Of a stretch of DNA of 64,000 nucleotides, positions 30,454 to 41,012 are shown in pieces; the stretch's first letter is position 1, and the number at the start of each line of letters is the position of its first letter. The notes beneath the pieces are model-generated. The model was not told the origin of the DNA, did not search any database, and saw only the letters and a list, made by a program, of their open reading frames with translations. Source of the stretch: Candidatus Vallotiella sp. (ex Adelges kitamiensis). Lineage in GTDB: Bacteria > Pseudomonadota > Gammaproteobacteria > Burkholderiales > Burkholderiaceae. The DNA lies in assembly GCF_020342435.1 (NCBI RefSeq), contig NZ_CP080504.1, forward strand, positions 211,698 through 275,697, written 5' to 3'. The position numbers were made by a program, and so were the translations under genes.

Positions 30454-31752
30454 ATGCAGACATTTCTAACGTTTGTTGCTGTCCTGCTTCTGGTTATTCT
30501 GAATGGTTTTTTTGTTGCTTCAGAGTTCTCGCTAGTTAAGCTCCGTGGCACACGGATCGCGGCTATTTCGCACCAATATGGCTGGCGGGGGCGTGTATTA
30601 TCACGTGTGCACGCTAACTTAGAGACTTACCTATCAGCCTGCCAACTCGGTATTACCTTGGCGTCCTTAGGCCTAGGCTGGTTAGGAGAGCCAGCGTTTG
30701 CTCATTTACTAGCCCTTTTGTTTGGCATGCTGCACATCTTGCCACCGCTTGCAGATGCAATCGCGCTAGCGTTAGCGTTCTTAATTATTTCATTTCTACA
30801 TATTGTTGCGGGTGAGCTTGCGCCGAAATCGCTTGCCATCCGGATGCCAGAACGAGCTGGCCTGCTAACTGCTATTCCTCTGTATCTATTCTACTGGATT
30901 ATGTATCCAGCTATTGCACTACTAAATGATAGTTCGAACCGTATGCTCGCGTGGTTTGGACTACTAGAGGATGGCGGGCAGGCTGAAGCTCCGTATGGTC
31001 GCGACGAATTAAAATTAATTGTACGTGCAAGTCGATGCCACCGGCAATTTTCAAACGACGAACTAAGTACGCTATCTCACTCACTAGAGTTTAGCGAACT
31101 AACCGCATCGGACTTAATGCGACCACTTCGTGAGGCAATAAGCCTCAATGTGAGTCTATCATTTGATGAAAATTTGGCGTTGGCAGCAAATAGCCGATAT
31201 AGTCGGTATCCGCTATTTGATGAAAGCGGAGATAAAGTACTTGGTATGATTGATGTGAAAGATTTACTATTCTGTCGTCTTGGAGGACATATAACTAATA
31301 ATCTGCGCAAACTCGCCCGTCCTTTACTTGAAGCATTACCAGAGATGCCTGCGCCTGAACTATTGCGTCGCTTTCGTTCGGGTTCGCCTCACTTTGCGGT
31401 AATTGGACGTCCTGGGCTGAAGCCAGTTGGTTTTGTTACATTACCAGATCTGCTCGCAGCGCTAGTTGGCCAAATCCAAGATGATACCCGCGCGACTGAC
31501 GTTGAATGGCAGCGGCAGCTAGATGGTAGCGTGATCGGTCGTGGCAGCCTATCGATTGTTTCGCTTGAGCACTTACTGGGTATAGATTTTGGTGAGCAAT
31601 CGTCCGAGTCGGTTGGGGGTATGATCTTAGATAAGCTAGGCGAACTGCCCCAGCAAGGGCAGAGTGTAGATTTTGGGCCATGTTTAATCACCGTAAACGA
31701 ACGAGTCGGTCCGAGAATTGTGACAGTCAAGGTCTGGTTAAAAATACCGTAA
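30454..31752 (+). CDS. CNNM/CorC-HlyC family membrane protein
   Basis: Integral-membrane hemolysin family protein of 432 residues from the ATG at 30454 (MQTFLTFVAVLLLVILNG); an upstream in-frame start at 30409 adds 15 residues. N-terminal DUF21 membrane domain (about 1-195, four hydrophobic segments, signature NGFFVASEFSLVKLR and LGWLGEPAFA), two CBS repeats (about 200-325) and a C-terminal CorC_HlyC domain with VGGMILDKLGELPQQG. Family members are linked to magnesium/cobalt efflux or membrane repair; the actual role is not known. Flanked by spacers, so it is a single-gene unit. Confidence 0.88.
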   Translation: MQTFLTFVAVLLLVILNGFFVASEFSLVKLRGTRIAAISHQYGWRGRVLSRVHANLETYLSACQLGITLASLGLGWLGEPAFAHLLALLFGMLHILPPLADAIALALAFLIISFLHIVAGELAPKSLAIRMPERAGLLTAIPLYLFYWIMYPAIALLNDSSNRMLAWFGLLEDGGQAEAPYGRDELKLIVRASRCHRQFSNDELSTLSHSLEFSELTASDLMRPLREAISLNVSLSFDENLALAANSRYSRYPLFDESGDKVLGMIDVKDLLFCRLGGHITNNLRKLARPLLEALPEMPAPELLRRFRSGSPHFAVIGRPGLKPVGFVTLPDLLAALVGQIQDDTRATDVEWQRQLDGSVIGRGSLSIVSLEHLLGIDFGEQSSESVGGMILDKLGELPQQGQSVDFGPCLITVNERVGPRIVTVKVWLKIP

Positions 31753-31925
31753 GCCGCAACAGCTTAGAAGCATTGTTTTCTTGTTTGCATAAGCTTACTA
31801 ATGTCTATACCGTTATATAGCAACTAGCGTAGCCTCAAAATACTCTATAGGAATAGTCTTTATACAGCAATATCGCATATCAAATAAGGATATTAATTTT
31901 TCTAGCACTATGATCTATTATCCAT

Positions 31926-32242
31926 TGGTGCCCGGAGCCGGGATCGAACCGGCATGCCTTTCGGCGGGGGATTTTCTTCCCACCTCGGCTTTCGCCGCCG
32001 CCCTACCGAGAGTGGGCGTTCGTGGTCTGGAGCACGCCTTTACCTTAGCTTTTCAGCTTTAGGTACCCGCCGTCTGCTCTCTACACCTTCTAAGATACTT
32101 TTAATATCTTAGCTTGGATCGGCATTAGCTCGAACTTTTATTCAGGGCTTTTACCGAGTTTGACGGGCTTCACCCCCAGGATTTCTCCCGAAGGGCTCAA
32201 ATTTTTTGAGTCCCCTGCGTCTACCAATTTCACCATCCGGGC
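31926..32242 (-). tRNA. tRNA-Leu(CAA) interrupted by a group I intron
   Basis: On the minus strand the acceptor arm GCCCGGA (from 32242) pairs perfectly with TCCGGGC followed by A and an encoded CCA ending at 31926. Exon 1 (32242-32208) carries the D arm and the 5' anticodon stem GGGGA plus CTC; exon 2 (31975-31926) starts AAAA-TCCCC, then a class II variable arm, and the T arm GCCGG-TTCGATC-CCGGC. Joined, the exons give an 85-nt tRNA with a 7-nt anticodon loop CTCAAAA and anticodon CAA, reading UUG. The intron sits after position 34. Confidence 0.93.
31976..32207 (-). other. group I intron in tRNA-Leu anticodon loop (232 nt)
   Basis: Self-splicing ribozyme candidate. It begins AAAAAATTTGAGCCC, whose GAG pairs with exon CTC to form P1, and ends in G (omega-G at 31976) before AAAA. 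Conserved core: R-type GTGTAGAGAGCAGACGG (about 32085-32069) and S-type AAGGCGTGCTCCAGACC (32040-32024). P7 pairs GAGCA (32079-32075) with TGCTC (32034-32030); P3 pairs CCGTC (in 32168-32162) with GACGG (32074-32070); P8 is the hairpin 32065-32041. A peripheral 8-bp hairpin is at 32112-32090. Arrangement closely matches cyanobacterial and plastid tRNA-Leu(UAA) introns (subgroup IC3). No ORF inside. Confidence 0.9.
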
Positions 32243-32697
32243 TTACCTTATATCTTATGAGAGATACGTTCTCTATGTAAAGTGTTTAGGCAGCTCACGG
32301 GTGCGATTATACTCAATATGATACGATAAGTATTTAACATAAATTCTAGCATCAATGCAGATAAGAACTAGTCTACAATGGCTATCTTTATGCTAAATAA
32401 CACCATAATATTTTGTATATAGTTTTCTATGTATTTAGTCAAGTGACTAATCAAGTTTATCATGAACTAGTCTATAAGCAGTTTCTAAATAAAAGTAGTA
32501 TTTATTCCGAGAATACGAATGACTCTATATTTTGCGGCTATGCTAACTGACAATATCTGCATTAAAAATTCGAGCTTATACGTGTCCTACCCACAAATAA
32601 TTCATCTTGAAGATGATATTGAAATAACAACACTCTTTTAGTCGGTTACATATGGAACCAACATGAGTATATTATTGAGATAGCAAGCATGTAAATG
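32243..32697. other. spacer upstream of tRNA-Leu
   Basis: 455 bp, AT-rich, no gene seen. The tRNA promoter must lie near its left end on the minus strand but no convincing box pair is visible. Confidence 0.4.
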
Positions 32698-33846
32698 TCA
32701 GTGTTGATTGACCCGGTGCAGCGCAAATAATCCTAATATAAGGTAGATTACGCTAGGTGTTACAGCCGTTAAAGGCGCCGGCCATGCGTTGAGCGTACCG
32801 ATGTGCGAGAATAGGGTGTTAAATAGCTGGAAGCTCATACCAAGCATGATACCGCCAAACATCTTTACGCCAACAACGCTAGCGCGCGTATGCAAATAGG
32901 CAAAAGGGAGTGATAGCACTAGCATTATTAGTACTGCAAACGGATAAAATAACTTTCTCCATAGTACGATCATATATCGCTGTGCATTTTGATGGTTATC
33001 ACGTAAATGTTGAACATACGAAAATAAGTATGTTATTGACATTCGCTCTGGCGAGATAAGTAGTACAGACAGAATCTGTGGTGTCAGATCAGATCGCATC
33101 TGATACACCGGCCTTGATATTTTTACCGACTTATATACGGGATTAAGAGGGTCCTGACTTGTCGTAGCAGTAGGTACCAGCTCATGTAGCTGTACTTCGG
33201 TTACGCCCTTAAGCAGCCACTGGCCCGGTCGAACATAAAGTCCACTATCAGCTGTACGTACGTTAGCAAGACGAAATTTTGAATCAAACTCATAGATTCG
33301 CACATTCGCAATAGTTTCATCTGGTTTTAGCTCTCCTACGTTAATAAAACGAGTGACTTGTGCGATAGTACCATTATATAACAACGTATCTTTAGCCCAC
33401 ACACCTGATTGAAAATTGCTCGATATTGAGGATCCTAGTGCCTCCAGTCGCATATGTTCAGATAATTGGTTAGCATAAGGGCCGACAACTTCACCTACAA
33501 TAAAAGTCAATACAACAATTGGCCAACTAATTTTTATCAGCGAACTCAGTGCGCAATATACAGATAATCCGGAGACGCGAAAAATCGTAAACTCAGAAGT
33601 AGCTGCCATCTGAGAAAATACATAGATCGAGCTAATAAGCGTAGCGACAGGAATAGTCTCATAGAATCGAGATGGTATTTGCAGTATCACGCGAAAAACC
33701 GCATAGAGAAACTTATAGTTTCCGTGGCCGATGGAGTTTAGTTCGTTAATTAGATCAAAGAAAAAAAATAACCCTGAAAACGCGAATAGGATAAAAGAAA
33801 GTGTCAGATAGACCTGCTTAGCGATATACTTCTCGTAAAGGCTCAT
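32698..33846 (-). CDS. lptG: LPS export permease LptG
   Basis: Inner-membrane subunit of the LptB2FG ABC transporter that extracts LPS for transport to the outer membrane. 382 residues with hydrophobic segments at both ends and a periplasmic beta-jellyroll between. YjgP/YjgQ family, with N-terminal YIAKQVYLTLSFILFAFSGLFFFFDLINEL typical of LptG. Starts 3 nt after the lptF stop. The ATPase lptB is not in the window. Confidence 0.93.
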   Translation of the reverse strand: MSLYEKYIAKQVYLTLSFILFAFSGLFFFFDLINELNSIGHGNYKFLYAVFRVILQIPSRFYETIPVATLISSIYVFSQMAATSEFTIFRVSGLSVYCALSSLIKISWPIVVLTFIVGEVVGPYANQLSEHMRLEALGSSISSNFQSGVWAKDTLLYNGTIAQVTRFINVGELKPDETIANVRIYEFDSKFRLANVRTADSGLYVRPGQWLLKGVTEVQLHELVPTATTSQDPLNPVYKSVKISRPVYQMRSDLTPQILSVLLISPERMSITYLFSYVQHLRDNHQNAQRYMIVLWRKLFYPFAVLIMLVLSLPFAYLHTRASVVGVKMFGGIMLGMSFQLFNTLFSHIGTLNAWPAPLTAVTPSVIYLILGLFALHRVNQH

Positions 33847-33849
33847 TAG

Positions 33850-34947
33850 TTAGCCTCTAGACCTGATTCGAAGAAGTAAGTGCCATAGCGGTAAACGGTT
33901 TCGTACGCGCAACCAAAATGCGAAAATAACAATAGCTAACATGATCAAGTGCAGCCCTAGTAGCCCAGGCACAAACGAAATTACACCTTGTTCGACCCAG
34001 GCTTGTACTAGATTCATCAGGTTTGAATACGTCAGATAGATAAGTACCGCCAGCACTAGATTAATCGTATAGCCATGCCTCGGGTTCTGATACGCAAGTG
34101 GAATTGCTAGCAGCATCAGGTTTATCGCAGTTAACGGTAGACTAGCGCGCCATACAAACTCAGCTAGATTAGTATTATTCTGCTCACTTAGCAGTGTAGT
34201 CGTGGGTAGACTGGTAGTCATCGGCCTATTAACTAGTTGTTCGCTTTGTATTTTTATACCATAGTAAGAGAATTCCATTATTCGGAAATCGATCTGCCCT
34301 AAGTTGCCATCATAGCGGCGTCCATTCTTCAACACGACGAAGCGGTCGCCGTTTGGGTGTGTCTCCATATAACCAATCTTAGATACAAGAACATTGACCC
34401 TTCCGTTTTCTGTACTCGTCACGAATATATTCTCGATACGCTTTTGATCAGGGCTCGCTTTTTCAATAAAAAATACCCGATGCTTCGAAGCAGATTCACG
34501 AAACTGACCCGGGGCCAGTAATGATATCTCGTCGCGCTGTTGGAAGCGTTCTCGAATCAGCTTACTTTGCGCATTTGCCCACGGCCAACCAACAAATGCA
34601 AAAAAAGAAATGAGCGCGACAATCGGTATAGAAAACGTCAAAATTGGCTTAATCAGGCGGGTCAGACTGACGCCGCATGAAAACCAAACAAGCATCTCAG
34701 AGTCGCGGTACCAGCGCGTGAGCACGAATAGAATCGATGCAAATAAGGATGCAATTAGCATTACCGCGACATAGCTAATCATCGTCAAGCTAATTAGAAC
34801 GATAACATCACTAGGATCAATTTCGCCTAAGGCGGCAAAGCCAACGATACGAATCATCATCGTTGTCAGGACGAGAGTAAGCAGCACAAAAAAAACCGTA
34901 GCGCCTGTATAAGCGAGTTCGCGCTGCAAAGAGCGTTCAAGAATCAT
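33850..34947 (-). CDS. lptF: LPS export permease LptF
   Basis: Partner of LptG in the LPS extraction complex. 365 residues beginning MILERSLQRELAYTGATVFF, as in Burkholderia LptF; six membrane segments and a periplasmic domain with LLAPGQFRESASKHRVFFIEK. No Shine-Dalgarno; a TATAAT (34957-34952 on the minus strand) ends 4 nt before the ATG. First gene of lptF-lptG, divergent from pepA. This divergent pair is conserved in proteobacteria. Confidence 0.93.
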   Translation of the reverse strand: MILERSLQRELAYTGATVFFVLLTLVLTTMMIRIVGFAALGEIDPSDVIVLISLTMISYVAVMLIASLFASILFVLTRWYRDSEMLVWFSCGVSLTRLIKPILTFSIPIVALISFFAFVGWPWANAQSKLIRERFQQRDEISLLAPGQFRESASKHRVFFIEKASPDQKRIENIFVTSTENGRVNVLVSKIGYMETHPNGDRFVVLKNGRRYDGNLGQIDFRIMEFSYYGIKIQSEQLVNRPMTTSLPTTTLLSEQNNTNLAEFVWRASLPLTAINLMLLAIPLAYQNPRHGYTINLVLAVLIYLTYSNLMNLVQAWVEQGVISFVPGLLGLHLIMLAIVIFAFWLRVRNRLPLWHLLLRIRSRG

Positions 34948-35157
34948 CTCGATTATATAGTTGTGTTGCGCTTACTGGATTAACTGCGGATTGTCCCTTG
35001 ATTAATAGCTCTTTCACGATAGGGACATGGATGATATACGTAGACCAACATATCAAGGTGGAACATCAAGCAACAGTAATGTTGTAGTAGAAAAAATGTC
35101 AGATAATTGCAGTTTGTTTTTAACCAATAGACCAATATTCTAAATAAGGATATCAAA

Positions 35158-36675
35158 ATGATATTTAATATAGAAGCCTTTGATTTAAACAAAGCCGCAG
35201 ATAGTGTTTTATTTAATATAAAATCGGATTGCATCGTAGTCGGCATATTGCATGAGAAGACGCTCTCCGGTGTTGCACAAATGCTGAATGTGGCTACCAA
35301 AGGACTTATTAGTCGTCTAGTTAAGAGCGGTGACCTTAACGCTAAAGCCGGTTCGACCCTGATGCTGCATGAGGTAGCTGGTGTTAATGCACCGCGTGTA
35401 CTGCTAGTCAGTCTTGGAAAGCATAATGTTCTAAGTCCAAAAACATTTATCGATGCATCTAGCGCGGCATGGCGCGCTGTATCGGCTACGCGCGCAACTA
35501 GTGCGACTTGGATGCTCGCACAGGTGGCTGTTAACAACCGCGATATTAGCTGGAATGTGCGTATAAGCGTGTTAACGCTGCGTGAACTAAACTATCAGTA
35601 TACACAAACTAAGACTAAAGCAGCAGCTGATGCAGATAATGATAACGCAATAAAGAAAGTGCTTATAGCCGTAGATCACGAATACAATCAGGCGTGTAAC
35701 ACCGCATTAGGTGAGGGTGTTGCGATTGCTAATGGTATAGATTTAACCCGAGAACTAGGTAATCTGCCCAGCAATATCTGCACGCCAACCTACCTGGCTA
35801 GTATCGCAAAACAGCTAGAAAATGACTGGCAGTTGAAAGTTGAGGTTCTTGATCAAAAGCAAATTGAGACATTAAAAATGGGGTCGTTTTTGTCGGTCGC
35901 TAAAGGTTCAGCGCAGGCACCAAAATTTATTGTGCTGGAGTATCAAGGCACTTCCTCAAATCAGGCGCCGGTGGTGCTCGTCGGAAAGGGCATTACATTT
36001 GACTCGGGTGGCATCTCAATCAAACTAAGTGAACACATGGATGAGATGAAGTACGACATGTGTGGTGCTAGCGCTGTCCTTGGCACGTTCCGAGCGATTG
36101 TTGAGATGCACCTAAAGCTTAATGTCGTAGGGCTGATACCAACTTGCGAGAATATGCCAAGCGGCAACGCGAATAAACCTGGTGACGTTGTAACTAGCCT
36201 ATCTGGTCAGACGATTGAAGTTTTAAACACCGACGCAGAGGGGCGGTTAGTCTTGTGCGATGCGCTAACATACGCAGAGCGTTTTAAGCCGGCTGCTGTA
36301 ATTGATATTGCATCGTTGACTGGCGCCTGCGTGATCGCCCTTGGACACCATAATAGTGGATTATTCTCGAGGAATGATGCATTAGCCAACATGTTACTTA
36401 CAGCCGGCCTCTATGCGTCTGATCCCGTGTGGCGGTTGCCTTTAGATGAGGAGTACCAGGATCAATTAAAGTCGAATTTTGCGGATATATCTAACACTGG
36501 TGGGCGTTCGGCTGGCAGTATAACAGCTGCTTGTTTTCTCTCCCGTTTTGCGCAGGCTTACCCATGGGCGCATCTGGACATTGCTGGAACCGCATGGAAG
36601 GGTGGTCGAGAAAAGGGTGCCACCGGACGCCCTGTTCCGCTGCTTACGCAATTCTTGATCGATCGCGCGAAGTGA
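35158..36675 (+). CDS. pepA: leucyl aminopeptidase (M17)
   Basis: Cytosolic di-zinc/manganese aminopeptidase that trims N-terminal residues. 505 residues; N-terminal macro-like domain and C-terminal catalytic domain with [10 protein letters not shown], the metal ligands, and the signature NTDAEGR (357-363). Length equals E. coli PepA (503). AAGGAT Shine-Dalgarno upstream. Divergent from lptF and followed by holC, the conserved arrangement. E. coli PepA also binds DNA at cer/carAB; not testable here. Confidence 0.95.
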   Translation: MIFNIEAFDLNKAADSVLFNIKSDCIVVGILHEKTLSGVAQMLNVATKGLISRLVKSGDLNAKAGSTLMLHEVAGVNAPRVLLVSLGKHNVLSPKTFIDASSAAWRAVSATRATSATWMLAQVAVNNRDISWNVRISVLTLRELNYQYTQTKTKAAADADNDNAIKKVLIAVDHEYNQACNTALGEGVAIANGIDLTRELGNLPSNICTPTYLASIAKQLENDWQLKVEVLDQKQIETLKMGSFLSVAKGSAQAPKFIVLEYQGTSSNQAPVVLVGKGITFDSGGISIKLSEHMDEMKYDMCGASAVLGTFRAIVEMHLKLNVVGLIPTCENMPSGNANKPGDVVTSLSGQTIEVLNTDAEGRLVLCDALTYAERFKPAAVIDIASLTGACVIALGHHNSGLFSRNDALANMLLTAGLYASDPVWRLPLDEEYQDQLKSNFADISNTGGRSAGSITAACFLSRFAQAYPWAHLDIAGTAWKGGREKGATGRPVPLLTQFLIDRAK

Positions 36676-36726
36676 TGCCTCTAAATATCTCGCCGTATAA
36701 ATGAACCAGTATAGCTGGGACTATTA

Positions 36727-37143
36727 ATGACTCGCGTGGACTTTCATACCTGTCTTCAAAATCCACTGGACTATACCTGCCGGCTGGTGCGCAAGGCTTA
36801 TCAAGCCGAGCGCCAGCTCATCGTGCTAGGCGAACCCGCTATACTGCACGCTTTAGATAAAAGGCTATGGATATTTTCTCCGCTGGATTTTATCCCACAC
36901 TGCATGGCTAGTTCGGCACTAGCCGACGAGACACCAGTAGTGCTAACTACTAACTTAGATCAAGCGCCATACTACCCAATCATGATTAATCTAGGAAGAG
37001 AAGTGCCACAGCAATTGATGCATTTAGATCGGTTAATCGAGATTATTGGTAATAAGAAGCATGAGCTCGAAGCTGGGCGCAAGCGATACGGTTTCTACCG
37101 ATCTCGAGGCTATACGTTGAACATGTACAAGAAAACTGAGTAA
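36727..37143 (+). CDS. holC: DNA polymerase III chi subunit
   Basis: Clamp-loader accessory subunit that links polymerase III to SSB. 138 residues, matching the family in RVDFHTCLQNPLDYTCRLVRKAY and LWIFSPLDFIPH. Placed just after pepA with a 51-nt gap, as in most gamma- and betaproteobacteria. AGCTGGGA precedes the start. Retention of this accessory subunit is notable in a reduced genome. Confidence 0.92.
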   Translation: MTRVDFHTCLQNPLDYTCRLVRKAYQAERQLIVLGEPAILHALDKRLWIFSPLDFIPHCMASSALADETPVVLTTNLDQAPYYPIMINLGREVPQQLMHLDRLIEIIGNKKHELEAGRKRYGFYRSRGYTLNMYKKTE

Positions 37144-37713
37144 CAGTCGTGCGGTATCGAAATTTGTATTAATAACCGAGGACGAATCGTAATTGACGCT
37201 ATCATAGTTCTACTATAATTTTATAATTAGATATACTAGTTAGTAAAGTTGCTCCGAAATAGTCTGCAGCTTCTTTAATAGCTACTTAAGTTAGAGATCA
37301 ATAGCTACTTGCTCTGTTTTACAGAACGGCGTGATCTTTTACCCTGATATAAGAAATATATAAACTTATACTTAGCAGATGTCTTAAATTACCTAAATTC
37401 AAAGATTAATCTGGCAAATTTAACTATCTCTCTCATTTTAGTTATTTCTATATCATAGATAAGCATTTGCGTATGACCTAATGTTTTCTATTAGAGGTCA
37501 GCGATCTTATTCTGCAGATAAGATATCCGGTGGGGTAAACACTTGTATAAGAGCGACTGTGCTGGAATTTTATATGTCACCGATATTCTGGATGCGCTCG
37601 TGTAGAAATAACATAGGCAGCTCAATACATTTATTTTCTATTGCATCCATAGTTGATAGTGTGCTAGTTGTATGAATTTTATTCATAGCACCACTAGAGC
37701 CCTCTGTGGCTAT
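37144..37713. other. convergent spacer holC/ilvD
   Basis: 570 bp, AT-rich, no gene recognised. Its right end carries the ilvD hairpin. Confidence 0.5.
37685..37713 (-). terminator. hairpin directly after ilvD stop
   Basis: ATAGC-A-CCAC pairs with GTGG-CTAT around an 11-nt loop (two 4-bp helices with a bulge), abutting the ilvD stop codon on the minus strand. Followed by an AT-rich tract with T-rich minus-strand bases only in part. Confidence 0.35.
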
Positions 37714-39387
37714 CTAATCGGTACTTGCTCCTTTGTCGGCTGAGCTTGTAAGCTCGGCATACTTAGCAAGCACCCCGCGGCTATAGCGGGGTTTAGGCTG
37801 AATCCATGCAACGCGTCGTCGTTCCAGCTCGGCCTCATCAACGTTTAATTGAAGTAGCAGCTTACGCGCATCAATAGTAATTGAATCACATTCCTTCACC
37901 AGAGCAATCGTGCCGCCCACGAAGGCCTCTGGCGATACGTGGCCAACTACCATACCCCAGGTGCCTCCAGAGAAACGTCCGTCAGTAATCAGCCCAACCG
38001 TTTCACCGAGTCCTTTACCGATAAGGGCGGAAGTTGGAGCGAGCATTTCTGGCATACCGGGACCACCCTTAGGGCCTAGATAGCGCAGAACTATGATATC
38101 ACCAGCCTTTATCCAATCTGATAAAATTGCTTCTAGTGCACTCTGCTCGTCATCAAATACACGGGCTGGCCCTGTGATAATAGGGTTTTTAAGGCCAGTG
38201 ATCTTCGCGACTGCACCAGACTTAGCTAAATTACCTTTTAGAATCGCTAGGTGCCCCTCACTGTACAGTGCCTTATCGATCGGGAAAATTACTTTCTGAT
38301 GAGAACAAGGCTTGCTCGGTACGTCTTTTAGTTCCTCTGCGATTGTTTTCCCCGTAATTGTTACACAGTTACCATGTAGAAGATCTGCTTCTAGCAGTAT
38401 CTTCAGCACTTGTGGAACACCACCTGACCGATGCAGATCAGTAGCTACGTATTGGCCGGATGGTTTTAGATTGCAGATCACCGGCACACGTTTTCGGATA
38501 CACTCGAAATCATTAATCGTCCACTCAACCTCGGCGGCATACGCGATGGCTAGATAGTGCAGAACCGCATTTGTTGAGCCGCCAGTTGCCATAATGAGCG
38601 ATATTGCATTCTCAATAGATTCACGCGTGATAATATCGCGCGGTTTCAGGTCGTTTTTGACCGCCTCAACGAGTACGCGCGCCGAATCAGCGGCGGATAT
38701 AATCTTCTCGTCATCTGGATTAGCCATAGTCGACGAGTATAGAAGAGACATGCCCAGTGCTTCAAACGAGGAGCTCATCGTGTTCGCAGTGTACATGCCG
38801 CCGCACGAACCGGTACTTGGACACGCATTACGCTCGACCCCATCAAAGTCCTCCTGCGTCATGCGTCCCGCTGTAAATTCTCCAACTGCCTCAAACGACG
38901 ATACGATCGTCAAATCCTTGCCTTTCCAGTTACCAGGCTGAATCGTGCCGCCATAGACATAGATGCCCGGCACGTTCATCCGAGCCAATGCCATTATTCC
39001 ACCGGGCATATTTTTATCGCAACCACCAATAACTACTACGCCATCCATCCACTGCCCCTGTACACAGGTCTCGATACAATCTGATATCACTTCTCGCGAC
39101 ACCAGAGAGTATTTCATACCTTCTGTACCCATTGACATACCATCCGAAATGGTTGGTGTTCCAAACGTCTGTGCATTAGCGCCGGAGTTTGTTATAGCGC
39201 CGACTGCTGCATCAGCGAGACGTTGCAAGCCTGCGTTGCATGGCGTGATTGTTGAATGACCGTTGGCAATGCCGATCATTGGCTTATCAAAGTCTTCTTT
39301 TTTATATCCAAGCGCGTAATACATTGCGCGATTCGGCGCACGGGCGACACCTTGGGTGATGTTCTTCGAACGACGATTGTATGGCAT
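37714..39387 (-). CDS. ilvD: dihydroxy-acid dehydratase
   Basis: Iron-sulfur dehydratase for isoleucine, valine and pantothenate precursors. 557 residues from ATG 39387 ([20 protein letters not shown]), preceded by AGGAG at about 10 nt; the frame is open to 39447 but the extra 20 residues are not family-like. Cluster/active-site motifs [30 protein letters not shown], and [20 protein letters not shown] key essential amino acid step that symbionts often keep for their hosts. Confidence 0.96.
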   Translation of the reverse strand: MPYNRRSKNITQGVARAPNRAMYYALGYKKEDFDKPMIGIANGHSTITPCNAGLQRLADAAVGAITNSGANAQTFGTPTISDGMSMGTEGMKYSLVSREVISDCIETCVQGQWMDGVVVIGGCDKNMPGGIMALARMNVPGIYVYGGTIQPGNWKGKDLTIVSSFEAVGEFTAGRMTQEDFDGVERNACPSTGSCGGMYTANTMSSSFEALGMSLLYSSTMANPDDEKIISAADSARVLVEAVKNDLKPRDIITRESIENAISLIMATGGSTNAVLHYLAIAYAAEVEWTINDFECIRKRVPVICNLKPSGQYVATDLHRSGGVPQVLKILLEADLLHGNCVTITGKTIAEELKDVPSKPCSHQKVIFPIDKALYSEGHLAILKGNLAKSGAVAKITGLKNPIITGPARVFDDEQSALEAILSDWIKAGDIIVLRYLGPKGGPGMPEMLAPTSALIGKGLGETVGLITDGRFSGGTWGMVVGHVSPEAFVGGTIALVKECDSITIDARKLLLQLNVDEAELERRRVAWIQPKPRYSRGVLAKYAELTSSADKGASTD

Positions 39388-40100
39388 AGTGGGGAAGCTC
39401 CTATTAATTTGGACAACAGCATGCGGCGGCATGAATAAAATGTCCAATATATTTGGTAAAAAATAAAGCTATAAACTTTATCGGTTTCTGATTTCGACGT
39501 TCGCATGTCCCGTGATTTGTATCTAATGCATTAGTACCCTTTTATATTCCGTCCAGGATTAACATTAATTATGGTATTTTTAAGAAAGAATTAAAATTTT
39601 CAGATTTTTCTAAGCGTCAGTTCCAAATGACAAAGGCAGCTAACGCTATTCGGATTTATAAACTCTATTATCACGATCCAGCTAATTCCACGCCCTCATA
39701 CGGTTGCACTGTTGTTATATATCTTCCGCTTCCACGCAAGTTTTTTATTCGTTGTCATTATTTCGTCTACACTAGTTTGGCTACTAAAGCCGGTATACGA
39801 TTAGGCCTGAAATCAAGTGGGCTTAGTTTTCTAACGTTCTATAGATGATTTTCGTAGCATGCCGATGTTTGATTTCTCGACACTATGAGAGGTTTCGATA
39901 AAACCAGGGGTATTCTCTCACGAATCAGCTAAGACTCGTCTAAATTTAGACGAGTGCCAGAATTATGTTGATGATGGTATAAGCGCTGCATTGTAGCCAG
40001 AAATTATTCATCACAACTTATATAGCATGCCCGTTATCTGCCTAGTGCTTCACGGTGCTACCGGCACTTTTCTAACACCACTTGGTCTAAAACTCCTAGT
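39388..40100. other. divergent spacer ilvD/lgt
   Basis: 713 bp. A 73-codon frame at 39627-39848 has no family resemblance. Holds a 22-nt perfect palindrome at 39934-39955. Confidence 0.5.
39934..39955. repeat. 22-nt perfect palindrome
   Basis: Each arm is ACTCGTCTAAA, 11 bp, with no spacer; the whole is self-complementary. In RNA it would be a hairpin with a GC-containing ACTCGTC/GACGAGT stem. It lies 145 nt upstream of the lgt ATG. Confidence 0.8.
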
Positions 40101-41012
40101 ATGCTAATTCATCCAAATTTTGACCCTATTGCAATTCGATTCGGCGCAGTCGCAGTGCGCTGGTACGGGCTAATGTACCTGATCGCATTTATTACAGCAC
40201 TTATTTTTAGTCGATTACGATTACAATTTCCACATGTTGCGGCGCAAGATTGGAAATTGCATGACATTAACGATATGCTGTCTTATGGCCTGCTAGGCGC
40301 AATCTTCGGCGGCCGATTTGGCTACGTGTTATTTTACAGGCCTGACTTTTACCTTGTCCATCCAGCTGATATCTTTAAGCTTTGGGAAGGTGGGATGTCC
40401 TTTCACGGTGGTTTCTTGGGCGTAATGTTTGTAGTGATTGCGTTTGCGTACCAGCGCAACCGCATGTGGCTTCAAGCCACTGATTTTATAGCACCAATAG
40501 TTCCAGCTGGACTAGCCGCCGGTCGGTTTGGAAATTTTATTAATGGCGAGCTGTGGGGGAGAGTTACAGTGCCAGATATACCCTGGTCCATGGGATTTCA
40601 GGGAGCAATAAATGAAGATCTAATGTGGCTCAAATCTCATCCTATGGAAGCCGTTCAATGGCACTTGCTTGAAGTATTTCAGCGCTATCATATGCTACCG
40701 CGCCACCCGTCACAGCTTTACGAGGGTACTTTAGAGGGTGGTGTACTATTTATCGTACTCTGGTTTTTCACACGCAAACAGCGGCCGGTTGGCACTGCCT
40801 CTGCAGTCTTTCTGCTTGGCTATGGCATAGTACGTTTTATAGTCGAGTTCACTCGCGAGCCAGATGACTTTCTCGGATTACTTGCTTTCCATCTATCGAT
40901 GGGACAGTGGCTTTCCCTGCCGATGATTTTTGTCGGCTTACTAATGCTTGTCTCATCTATTTTTAAAAAACATCTAGCAGTCTCCACTTGTGCGGCTGAC
41001 GCGCACCTGTGA
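40101..41012 (+). CDS. lgt: phosphatidylglycerol--prolipoprotein diacylglyceryl transferase
   Basis: First step of lipoprotein maturation at the inner membrane. 303 residues with about seven membrane segments; conserved HGGFLG and the Lgt signature [14 protein letters not shown] (about 145-158), plus RHPSQLYEG. Length is normal for Burkholderia. Works upstream of LspA and LolA, both intact in this window. Single gene. No clear Shine-Dalgarno (CTCCTAGT precedes the ATG). Confidence 0.95.
   Translation: MLIHPNFDPIAIRFGAVAVRWYGLMYLIAFITALIFSRLRLQFPHVAAQDWKLHDINDMLSYGLLGAIFGGRFGYVLFYRPDFYLVHPADIFKLWEGGMSFHGGFLGVMFVVIAFAYQRNRMWLQATDFIAPIVPAGLAAGRFGNFINGELWGRVTVPDIPWSMGFQGAINEDLMWLKSHPMEAVQWHLLEVFQRYHMLPRHPSQLYEGTLEGGVLFIVLWFFTRKQRPVGTASAVFLLGYGIVRFIVEFTREPDDFLGLLAFHLSMGQWLSLPMIFVGLLMLVSSIFKKHLAVSTCAADAHL

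Noticed and set aside
39627-39848. 73-codon plus-strand frame upstream of lgt
   Set aside because: No recognisable family and no ribosome binding site.
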